From the NCBI GenBank assembly GCA_949296305.1, contig CASFOT010000095.1:1-40751 (forward strand): 40,751 nucleotides of DNA. Direction: 5' to 3'. The notes below the pieces were generated by a model, which was given only the letters and a program-made list of their open reading frames with translations, had not been told where the DNA came from and ran no database searches. The DNA is from an uncultured Erysipelotrichaceae bacterium. Its GTDB lineage: Bacteria > Bacillota_I > Bacilli_A > Erysipelotrichales > Erysipelotrichaceae. Positions 34,218-40,751 of the stretch are shown one piece after another (position 1 is the stretch's first letter; each line of letters opens with the position of its first letter). The position numbers and the translations under genes are program-made.

Positions 34218-34304
34218 TTATCTTGCGATCGGTTCAACAGAAATGCTGGAACCTTGTTCTTTTGTATTTTCCATCATCAATGTCAAAGCGACCTGATCAT
34301 TCAT
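34218..34304 (-). CDS. Small ORF, 28 residues
   Basis: An ORF of 28 codons (begins MNDQVALTLMMENTKEQG, ends SVEPIAR) starts 18 nt after the PHP phosphatase stop, with AGAGGAAAGG well placed before its ATG, and stops 7 nt before a terminator. The peptide has no membrane segment. Its position and ribosome site suggest real translation, but there is no family support. Confidence 0.45.
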   Translation of the reverse strand: MNDQVALTLMMENTKEQGSSISVEPIAR

Positions 34305-34322
34305 TTGTACCTTTCCTCTTAC

Positions 34323-35123
34323 TTAAAGCTTATGTTGAATGTTAAGATCCTCTGCAAAAGAAAGTGTTAACCCATCGATCACTTGATCGACCAAAGCAAA
34401 ACGTTCGATCATTTTATACTCGGAAGGCGCATGCACATCCAATCCGTAAACAACCTGATTGCCTGTCTGCTGTGCAATCTCCCAGAATCGCCGATAAGGA
34501 TATGACAAACGCTTCTCTTTTCCCAACAAACGCACGCCATATTTAACGCCGCCCAAATTGACTTCCAAAGGCACATTCGCTTTTTTGGCCGCTTCACAGA
34601 TCATCTTTGCGGCGGTCTCACAGCTTTCATCCCATGTTTCTCGTCCATACATAAACAAATCAGGATGAGCGACGATATCTGCTAATCCTTCTTCCAACGC
34701 TTCTTTGATCTGCCCTGCGTATAACAATACATGTGCTGGATCGTTTTCCAGATAATAATCGCCCAAAGCCTGTCCATCACGCAAAGCCATTGAATGCTGA
34801 CCGATGATGCAATAATCCATCTGCGCACGATAAGCACGAATTTCTTGTTTAAATGCCTGGTAATTTTCAATTTCCAAACCGATATATATGTCGATCTGTT
34901 CCTTATATTTTTTCTGCAGCGTTTTGATCGAATGGATATATTCCTCCAGCTCGCTCATATCCATGCGTTCACGTTCATTATATTGTCCCGGATAAGGAGC
35001 ATGATCACTAAAGCCGATTTTTTGATACCCTGCTTCGATTGCAGCCAGCACATATGCCTCATCGTCTCCATACGCATGTCCACAGCGTTTTGTATGGCCA
35101 TGAAAATTAAATGTCTGTTTCAT
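34323..35123 (-). CDS. PHP-family (histidinol-phosphatase-like) phosphatase
   Basis: A 266-residue metal-dependent phosphoesterase of the HisK/PHP type. Metal-binding motifs are FHGHTKRCGHA (4-14), SDHAPYPG near 40, QHSMAL near 111, VAHPDLF near 150, and GLDVHAP near 230. No histidine biosynthesis genes are nearby, so it may act on another phosphomonoester. It begins 12 nt after the YitT gene with AGAGGAG upstream, and the small ORF follows. A second PHP gene is at 36607-37437. Confidence 0.88.
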   Translation of the reverse strand: MKQTFNFHGHTKRCGHAYGDDEAYVLAAIEAGYQKIGFSDHAPYPGQYNERERMDMSELEEYIHSIKTLQKKYKEQIDIYIGLEIENYQAFKQEIRAYRAQMDYCIIGQHSMALRDGQALGDYYLENDPAHVLLYAGQIKEALEEGLADIVAHPDLFMYGRETWDESCETAAKMICEAAKKANVPLEVNLGGVKYGVRLLGKEKRLSYPYRRFWEIAQQTGNQVVYGLDVHAPSEYKMIERFALVDQVIDGLTLSFAEDLNIQHKL

Positions 35124-35135
35124 ACTATCTCCTCT

Positions 35136-36008
35136 TTAGAAATCTTCATCTTCATAAGTAAAGCCGAGCCCGTGCACTTCATCGGTATCTGTAACGATGA
35201 TAAATGCGTTGGGATCTACTTTCAGCACTTCATGTTCCAGCAAAGGATATTGTTTCTTTGAGACGACGACCATGATCACCGGACGGTTCTCATGCGTATA
35301 GCCTCCATGCCCGCTCAAGATCGTCGTTCCTCGATACAGTTCTTGATGGATATACGCCAGCATTTCTTCATAACGTTCTGAGATGATCATGCAGTTTTTT
35401 GATTTGATCGCCCCTAAAGTCAGCATTTTATCAATCGATATGCTGCTGATAAACACAGAAAGGATCCCGATCAATGCCGCTTGAAAACCATAAGTAGCCA
35501 CACCCAGCATCACCGTCAAAGCATCGGTGACCAATACCAAGGTAGCCAATGGGATATGCGTAAATTTATGCAAGACCAAAGGCGGAATATCCATGCCTCC
35601 GCTGCTGGCGCCGCAACGAAAGATCAAACCAACACCGCACCCCATCAGCATGCCTCCATAGATCGTAGCCAGATAACGATCCATCACAAAATAATCTTTG
35701 GGAAAATAAGCAGCGATGATCCACGACAGCAAAGAAATCAATACAGGATAAAAGATCGTCGATGCCAGTGTTTTCAATGCAAACCGCTTTCCAAGGAACA
35801 GCAGTCCCACAAAAAACAGCGCAATCGTCAACACATTGATCATGATCGTGGGTTCGACCTGGATGAGCGGTTGCAAAGCCACTGCAATTCCGGTAACCCC
35901 TCCGGTCAACACATCATTAGGCAAGATAAAAACCGTTACACCAACTGCCAGCAGCAGATTGCCCATGATGACCAACAACATGTCTTTGATCGTTTCTTTT
36001 TTCATCAT
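35136..36008 (-). CDS. YitT-family membrane protein
   Basis: A 290-residue integral membrane protein with about six N-terminal helices (two YitT_membrane repeats; GVTVFILPNDVLTGGVTGIA and FRCGASSGGMDIPPLVL are typical) and a C-terminal soluble DUF2179 domain from about 215 (RGTTILSGHGGYTHENRPV, then DPNAFIIVTDTDEVHG). Transport of an unknown solute is suspected for the family. AAAGGAGCAGCC precedes two ATGs (36008, 36005). It forms an operon with the PHP gene. Confidence 0.92.
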   Translation of the reverse strand: MMKKETIKDMLLVIMGNLLLAVGVTVFILPNDVLTGGVTGIAVALQPLIQVEPTIMINVLTIALFFVGLLFLGKRFALKTLASTIFYPVLISLLSWIIAAYFPKDYFVMDRYLATIYGGMLMGCGVGLIFRCGASSGGMDIPPLVLHKFTHIPLATLVLVTDALTVMLGVATYGFQAALIGILSVFISSISIDKMLTLGAIKSKNCMIISERYEEMLAYIHQELYRGTTILSGHGGYTHENRPVIMVVVSKKQYPLLEHEVLKVDPNAFIIVTDTDEVHGLGFTYEDEDF

Positions 36009-36053
36009 AAAGGCTGCTCCTTTCTTTTCTGTAACAATTATAGCATGTTAAAA

Positions 36054-36083
36054 AAAGAAAAAAAGAGCTACGGATCTTGTAGC
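36054..36083 (-). terminator. Terminator of the secreted-protein gene
   Basis: On the minus strand GCTAC (36083-36079) pairs with GTAGC (36071-36067), followed by TCTTTTTTT. A TATAAT box for the YitT gene follows at 36042-36037. Confidence 0.7.
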
Positions 36084-36123
36084 ATCTTTTCCGGTGATTT
36101 AAAAATTGAACCCTGCTGCAGAT

Positions 36124-36507
36124 TCAAGAAAACAAAGAAGCCAGCCATGATTTTGGTTCTACTTCTGCCACACAATAATTCCACTGAGCAAGTGTGCCTT
36201 CTACGGTTGCTCCTTTTCCATCTCCTTGTGTGAGCACTAAGGTCCCCATTTTCATCTGTGCGGTCACATCTTCACTTTCAAATAAGGAGAGATTGTGTAC
36301 CAATACCGTATATCTGCTGTCTTTTTGAATGCCCATCATCAATTTCTGGTATGTATCCTGCATCTGTTTTTGGAATGGGTAGGTCTCCGCGCAATCTGAA
36401 TCAAAATGCATCTCAAAAGGAACACCTTCACTGTTTCTAGCAATGACGCCGCCACTGAGCACCAACAGCCACATCATGGTAACAACAACGATTTTTTTGT
36501 AACTCAT
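36124..36507 (-). CDS. Hypothetical secreted or anchored protein, 127 residues
   Basis: I do not recognise the family. Residues 1-24 look like a signal peptide or single anchor (MSYKKIVVVTMMWLLVLSGG). The exported part contains a short acidic region with one Cys (DSDCAETYPF) and a second Cys near the end (NYCVAEVEP), which could form a disulfide. ATG 36507 is preferred because GAGGTGAAGATCC lies upstream; the frame extends to 36540 without a site. It lies alone between two terminators. Confidence 0.65.
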   Translation of the reverse strand: MSYKKIVVVTMMWLLVLSGGVIARNSEGVPFEMHFDSDCAETYPFQKQMQDTYQKLMMGIQKDSRYTVLVHNLSLFESEDVTAQMKMGTLVLTQGDGKGATVEGTLAQWNYCVAEVEPKSWLASLFS

Positions 36508-36567
36508 ATGGATCTTCACCTCATATTGAAAGTATGGCATTTATTTCCTTTCTTAAACATCACTTAT

Positions 36568-36597
36568 AAAAAAAGGACCCTTGCAGGTGAAGGATCC
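36568..36597 (-). terminator. Terminator of the membrane-protein/PHP operon
   Basis: On the minus strand GGATCCTT (36597-36590) pairs with AAGGGTCC (36582-36575), one G-U, 7-nt loop, followed by seven T. Confidence 0.88.
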
Positions 36598-36606
36598 TGA
36601 TCAAAC

Positions 36607-37437
36607 TTACGAAAGAGGATGAAAGATCGGCTGCATCGCTTTAAATGTACAGAATTGGGTAAAACCGATTTCCCTGAGCGTTCTTTTTGCTTCATCGATA
36701 TACGTGCCAAGATGTGCCGGTGCGTGAGAATCACTGCCGATCGTGATGATCGTTCCTCCCAGATCATGATATAAACGCAAGATCCGCTTGTCAGGCAGCA
36801 TCGAATCTAATCCATAGCGATGAAACGATGTATTCACCTCAATGCCCTTTCCATCCGCAATGACCGTTTTCAATATCTGCTCGATCTGATCATAATGATG
36901 AATAAAACCGTCATAACCATCTGAATCATCATAGCGCTTCATCAGATCCAAATGCCCCAGCACGCTGTAATCATGATAACGCTGAATGACCTCATACAAT
37001 TCCTGATAATATGCGGTATAATACTGTGCTTCGCTTTGACCTTCCTGAAATTCACGGATATGAAACTGACGGTCGTTCACCTGATGAATCGAGAGAATCA
37101 CAAAATCCAATGGCCACATTTGCTGAAGCTGCTGAAATGCCGGGATCGTATGTGTCTGCATGCCGAATTCCAATCCTTTGCGCAGCACGATCTGTCCCTG
37201 ATATTTTTCTTGAAGTGCTTGGATCTGTGCAAAATACAACGGGTAGTTCACATTGAGCACGGCATGTTTCTTCGTTTCTTCATCCAATCCCATCGGATCC
37301 AGTTTCACGCCGTAATCTACATGATCGCAAAAACAGATTTCATCCATCCCTTTTCTTATGGCATCTTTGACACAGTCTTCCATTGGATAAAGCGAATCAT
37401 CGCTGTATTCCGTATGTACATGATAATCGCAAAACAT
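36607..37437 (-). CDS. PHP-family (HisK-like) histidinol-phosphatase
   Basis: A 276-residue PHP phosphoesterase. Metal ligands lie in DYHVHTEYSDDSLYP (4-18), CFCDHVDYG near 40, LSIHQVND near 115, VLGHLDLMKRY near 165 and TIGSDSHAPAHLG near 235. It resembles HisJ/HisK histidinol-phosphate phosphatase more closely than the paralogue at 34323 does. It is the third gene of an operon behind two membrane proteins, with AAGGAGCAGTAT before the ATG. No other his genes are in the window, so the true substrate is open. Confidence 0.88.
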   Translation of the reverse strand: MFCDYHVHTEYSDDSLYPMEDCVKDAIRKGMDEICFCDHVDYGVKLDPMGLDEETKKHAVLNVNYPLYFAQIQALQEKYQGQIVLRKGLEFGMQTHTIPAFQQLQQMWPLDFVILSIHQVNDRQFHIREFQEGQSEAQYYTAYYQELYEVIQRYHDYSVLGHLDLMKRYDDSDGYDGFIHHYDQIEQILKTVIADGKGIEVNTSFHRYGLDSMLPDKRILRLYHDLGGTIITIGSDSHAPAHLGTYIDEAKRTLREIGFTQFCTFKAMQPIFHPLS

Positions 37438-37452
37438 ATACTGCTCCTTTTC

Positions 37453-38004
37453 TTATGCGGATTGACGATAAATGGTATACGCATGGATAAAAAAGCCCCA
37501 GAAGACATACTGAATGACTTTGATCGCAATCAACAGCAGCGAACTGAACATGATGATTTGCGGCATGAACAAAAGCAGCAGGATCAAGGTGCATGCTTGA
37601 ATGACCGCCATGGCGATCCACAAGTTCATCAAAACAGCGCCATGCAAATGTATTTGTTTTTGCTGTTCGATCTCTTGCAATCCTTTGACCAAGAAAAATA
37701 AAACAAACAGATGCAAGATCATTGATAAGATCAGCGCAAGATAGCCCCATGTAACAGCGCCAAAAATCTGTTCCGTCCATAAAAGCTGCTGTGAAAAAAA
37801 TAAAGCAAGGATATAACTGAGCATGTTGATCAAAAACATGGCGATGGAAACGCCGATGGCCTTTTTAAAATAATGACTGCTTTCTTCTAATTGCACACAA
37901 TCAATGATGATCAGCACATAACCGACAAATGTCGGAACGACCTGTGTATTATTGATATTGAGCGTGATAAATAAAAATCCCAGACCGATCGTTATCAGCA
38001 ACAT
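37453..38004 (-). CDS. Membrane protein, 183 residues (pair member A)
   Basis: An unrecognised integral membrane protein with about five or six helices. It begins with a helix, then QVVPTFVGYVLIIID, and has VKGLQEIEQQKQ in a cytoplasmic loop near 112. The same two landmarks (P-x-x-x-GYxL near the N-terminus; KGLxELE near 110) are in the gene immediately upstream, suggesting a diverged tandem duplication. AAGGAGGCGATTTT precedes the ATG. It lies between its paralogue and the PHP gene in one operon. Confidence 0.72.
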   Translation of the reverse strand: MLLITIGLGFLFITLNINNTQVVPTFVGYVLIIIDCVQLEESSHYFKKAIGVSIAMFLINMLSYILALFFSQQLLWTEQIFGAVTWGYLALILSMILHLFVLFFLVKGLQEIEQQKQIHLHGAVLMNLWIAMAVIQACTLILLLLFMPQIIMFSSLLLIAIKVIQYVFWGFFIHAYTIYRQSA

Positions 38005-38047
38005 AAAATCGCCTCCTTTTTTTCATTGTATCACATAACATTCTTTC

Positions 38048-38575
38048 CTAACTTCTTTTCTGGCTTCGCTTCCACCAAAATCGGATGGTCAAAACGATGC
38101 AGACGCCCATGAAACCCCATGCAACGATACAGTTTGCAATCACAAAGACAACCAATGGAAATACCGCAAAATGGATCCCGGCAAATGAAAGATTCACATA
38201 GATGCTGATGATCCGAATCCATCTGCCATGCCAATCACATCCATAACGATTCTCCAGTTCGATCAATCCTTTTCCAGCATGATGCAGCATCAATGTAGAT
38301 ACGATCGGCAAAGCAACTGCCTCCGTCATCATAGAAATGATTGATTGACGGGCATAAAACAGATGTTCGATCAAACAGAAGAACGAACAACAGGCACTGA
38401 CCAGCGCATAACGGATCCCTGGGTCTGTAACTCGTTCATCTCTTTTTAATAACCATCCCCCAAGCGCAAACAGCAGGTAACCGATCCACACCGGTGTCAA
38501 AGAAGGCTGATCCGAAAACATCTGTATAGCTTCATCGATAAACAAGAATAAACATCCGCCTATGATCCCAAACAT
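38048..38575 (-). CDS. Membrane protein, 175 residues (pair member B)
   Basis: An unrecognised integral membrane protein with about five helices. TPVWIGYLLFALGG (near 28) and GKGLIELENRYG (near 105) align in place with motifs of the next gene, so the two are probably distant paralogues that may work as a heteromer. The C-terminus is basic (WWKRSQKRS). A good promoter lies upstream at 38608-38635, making this the first gene of the operon. Confidence 0.72.
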   Translation of the reverse strand: MFGIIGGCLFLFIDEAIQMFSDQPSLTPVWIGYLLFALGGWLLKRDERVTDPGIRYALVSACCSFFCLIEHLFYARQSIISMMTEAVALPIVSTLMLHHAGKGLIELENRYGCDWHGRWIRIISIYVNLSFAGIHFAVFPLVVFVIANCIVAWGFMGVCIVLTIRFWWKRSQKRS

Positions 38576-38607
38576 TTGTATTCCTCTTTCTTCCCATTAT
38601 TATCTTA

Positions 38608-38635
38608 AGTATAACATTTCCGTTCTTAAATACAA
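38608..38635 (-). promoter_or_regulatory. Promoter of the membrane-pair/PHP operon
   Basis: On the minus strand TTGTAT (38635-38630) and TATACT (38613-38608) are 16 bp apart, 33 nt before the ATG at 38575. Confidence 0.7.
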
Positions 38636-38662
38636 TCGGCTTCCATGCCGGATACACATGGT

Positions 38663-38692
38663 TTGACAGTGATTTTACATATTTGATAAAAT
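38663..38692 (+). promoter_or_regulatory. Promoter of addB
   Basis: TTGACA (38663-38668) and TAAAAT (38687-38692) are 18 bp apart, 27 nt before the ATG at 38720. Confidence 0.7.
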
Positions 38693-38719
38693 TTACGTAA
38701 TCGCAAAGTAGGTGATCAA

Positions 38720-40751
38720 ATGACTATGCTTGAACAATTTTCTTTTGGCAGCACCGTGCTGATCAACGATGCATTACGTCTGCCTTTTCAACAATCATTA
38801 TTGAAAGAAAATACCGGCTTGTTAGGTGTTTCCTTTCTCTCTTTGTCCGCTTGGATGGATCAATTGGTTCATGAAGATCTTCACACAGATCAGTTATTGT
38901 TCGTTTATCGAGAAACGTTAATGAAGCATCAAGAGCAATTTTCGATCTTTCGTTCTCAGTTTCAAGATGCGGCTTTTCTCAAAGAATGTGCACAATTTGC
39001 GGCTGAACTAAAGCTATATGATGTTTCTCTTGATATGCTGCCGCAGCGAAATGAAAGCGAGAAAGAATTGAAAGCGATCTTATCGCTGCTCATTCCCTTC
39101 ACGAATGAAGCGGATCATCAAAAGCAAATATTGGCAAAGATTCAAGCAATGGAAGATGCTTCACGATTGTGGATCTATCCTTCTTTTTTCACATACTTTC
39201 AACAGCAGGTCGTCGATCTGCTGCTTCAAAAAGGTGCACAGCTGATCACCTTTACGTTTGATCAAAGGGATCCGCAGTTTTATTCTGCAGTCAACATGCG
39301 GCAGGAAATCGAAGGGATCGCGCAACAGATCATCGAGCAAGACCAACCGGCAGATGACATTGCTTTGTGCGTATTAGACCCTTTTTATGAAGCGTTGGCT
39401 TGTCAGATCTTTGAACGTTATCAGATTCCTTATACTTTGCTTTCGACCCATGCCAACAATGAATTAAGCATGCAGGTAGAAGCATGGCTCCGCTACCTTG
39501 CACAGCCTGATTCCAACACATTGCAAACATTGCTCACCAGTAAGATCTTTGCTTTTGATACAGATGCATTTCTGCGATATGCACAGCTCTTCCAGCAAGA
39601 AGTCCATGAACCGATCCTGCCAAAAGCAAAACAAGCAGAGGCAAATGCATTGGTCGATACCTATACGCTGACACAATTACAGCGCTTAGAAGAGAAAGCG
39701 ATGCTGCAGCAGCCCATGCTGTCAGCGGTGTTGCAGAAAGCCCAACAGCTTCCCCCACAGGAGACCTTATCTTTTCTGTGTGCTTTCTTCGCTGAGCGCT
39801 ATTCCTCACCAAACAGCGCACAAGTCCGCTGCATGAAACAGATCCAGACACTTTTTCAAGAAGCATATCTTTACATCCATACCCAAGAAGATCTCTTGTT
39901 CTTAGCACAGCTGTTAAATGAAAAAAAGCTGTCAAACAGTTATGATCAATTGGGCGGTGTGCTCGTCCATACGGTCCATGACCTGCATTATGAACGCAAG
40001 ATCCGCTATGTCTGCGGTGCAACCATGAATGCCTGGCCTAACTTTGCTGCAAGAAGCGGTCTCTTTGATGAACGGTATTGCGCAAACTTGTCTTTGCCTT
40101 CCATGGAACAGCGTTACCAACAGCATCTAGCCCAGTGTGAAAAGCTCTATCATGCACAATCTACACTGATCATCACTTATCCATTAGGCAGCTATGAAGG
40201 AAAAAACAATGAAGCTTCCTTGGAAATCGAACAATACATGGAACGCTGCGGCATTGCGCTGCAAACACTGCCGCTTACCAATGTTCACGCTTCAAAACAT
40301 CGCTTTCATTCACTCGACCCCATGATCGCCCATCAGCTTTATCTGCAAAACAATGAATTACGCGGTTCCATCTCAGCTTTTGAACGTTACCGTCAATGTC
40401 CATTCTCTTATTTTCTGCGGTATGGACTGCATTTGAAGAAACAGAAAAATGAGATCGATAATGCCCAGATCGGCTCTTTGATCCATGTTTTGTTACAACA
40501 ATTATGCGAACAATACGGAAAAGCCTATGTTGATATACAGGCAGAAGAATTGGCACAGCGGATCAAAAACGAATGCAACACATTGATCCAGCTCTATCCA
40601 CAAAGAGCTTCTGCCATCATGCAGATGCAAAAACGTTTGAACAGCCAACTCACTGCTCTATTCAAACGCATGGCTTCATTAGAAGCACACAACCATCTCC
40701 ATGTACGGGCACAGGAACAGCCGTTTACTTATACGCTGTCCTTAGATGATG
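38720..40751 (+). CDS. addB: AddB/RexB-type helicase-nuclease subunit (partial, 3' cut by window)
   Basis: The N-terminal 677 residues of the AddB subunit of the AddAB/RexAB DNA-end resection complex, which processes double-strand breaks for recombination. GSISAFERYRQCPFSYFLRYGL near 550-570 (key part: RQCPFSYFLRYGL, Cys560) marks the start of the C-terminal PD-(D/E)xK nuclease with its first iron-sulfur Cys; IDNAQIGSLIHVLL follows. The N-terminus (SFGSTVLINDALRLPF) has no Walker A loop, unlike Bacillus AddB but like RexB proteins. AGGTGATCAA precedes the ATG. addA would be expected just beyond the window. Confidence 0.88.
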   Translation, partial: MTMLEQFSFGSTVLINDALRLPFQQSLLKENTGLLGVSFLSLSAWMDQLVHEDLHTDQLLFVYRETLMKHQEQFSIFRSQFQDAAFLKECAQFAAELKLYDVSLDMLPQRNESEKELKAILSLLIPFTNEADHQKQILAKIQAMEDASRLWIYPSFFTYFQQQVVDLLLQKGAQLITFTFDQRDPQFYSAVNMRQEIEGIAQQIIEQDQPADDIALCVLDPFYEALACQIFERYQIPYTLLSTHANNELSMQVEAWLRYLAQPDSNTLQTLLTSKIFAFDTDAFLRYAQLFQQEVHEPILPKAKQAEANALVDTYTLTQLQRLEEKAMLQQPMLSAVLQKAQQLPPQETLSFLCAFFAERYSSPNSAQVRCMKQIQTLFQEAYLYIHTQEDLLFLAQLLNEKKLSNSYDQLGGVLVHTVHDLHYERKIRYVCGATMNAWPNFAARSGLFDERYCANLSLPSMEQRYQQHLAQCEKLYHAQSTLIITYPLGSYEGKNNEASLEIEQYMERCGIALQTLPLTNVHASKHRFHSLDPMIAHQLYLQNNELRGSISAFERYRQCPFSYFLRYGLHLKKQKNEIDNAQIGSLIHVLLQQLCEQYGKAYVDIQAEELAQRIKNECNTLIQLYPQRASAIMQMQKRLNSQLTALFKRMASLEAHNHLHVRAQEQPFTYTLSLDD

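Noticed and set aside
35481-36233. 250-codon plus-strand ORF
   Set aside because: It is antisense to the YitT gene, very rich in Q, H and K as expected from a shadow frame, with no ribosome site.
36952-37701. 249-codon plus-strand ORF
   Set aside because: It lies opposite the PHP and membrane-protein genes, which have clear motifs, ribosome sites and a promoter.
1-40751. CRISPR arrays, tRNA or rRNA genes, prophage or integrase genes
   Set aside because: I looked for regular repeats, cloverleaf-like segments and recombinase motifs and saw none.

Overview
The window looks like chromosome of a low-to-moderate GC Bacillota (Firmicutes), most probably Erysipelotrichales or a close relative. Support comes from strong AGGAGG-type ribosome sites, sporulation genes (spoIID, a spoIIQ-like M23 gene) beside mbl, the rnmV-rsmA-ispE cluster, an AddB-type nuclease, a mannose-family PTS and a lysine riboswitch. 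The placement is inferred from gene content and style; no rRNA or species marker is present. I see no tRNA, rRNA, CRISPR array, prophage or intact insertion sequence.

Left arm (1-4.8 kb): a SpoU-family rRNA methylase, an ABC exporter operon ending in a DUF3783-like gene, an unusually long-looped terminator carrying what looks like one end of an IS3-family element, and two small unknown genes. From 4.9 to 7 kb: an iron-sulfur flavoprotein and a GH13 amylase.

Sugar block (7.1-16.2 kb): PTS IIB-IIC-IID, with a divergent AraC regulator, lies several kilobases away from PTS IIA-agaS. AgaS points to galactosamine / N-acetylgalactosamine use. Between the two halves sits a separate transcription unit: promoter, lysine riboswitch, terminator, YfcC-family transporter and M20 dipeptidase. 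The natural start codon of this transporter is out of frame because of a run of nine A residues. This unit is the most novel candidate in the window: a lysine-controlled uptake-and-hydrolysis pathway for a lysine-containing compound.

Middle (16.3-24.5 kb): a small membrane protein, a GNAT acetyltransferase, glycogen branching enzyme (glgB, without other glg genes) and a MarR-ABC-ABC multidrug operon with a clear promoter and operator.

Right part (24.6-38.6 kb, all minus strand): tagO and mbl (wall polymer and cell shape), spoIIQ and spoIID (spore engulfment), an orphan response regulator with a degenerate receiver, a DUF1146 membrane protein, an O-antigen-ligase-like membrane protein, ispE, rsmA, rnmV, a 28-residue small ORF, two PHP phosphatases, a YitT transporter-like protein, a small secreted protein and two related membrane proteins. 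The window ends inside a plus-strand addB. Terminators between most units make the operon limits fairly clear.
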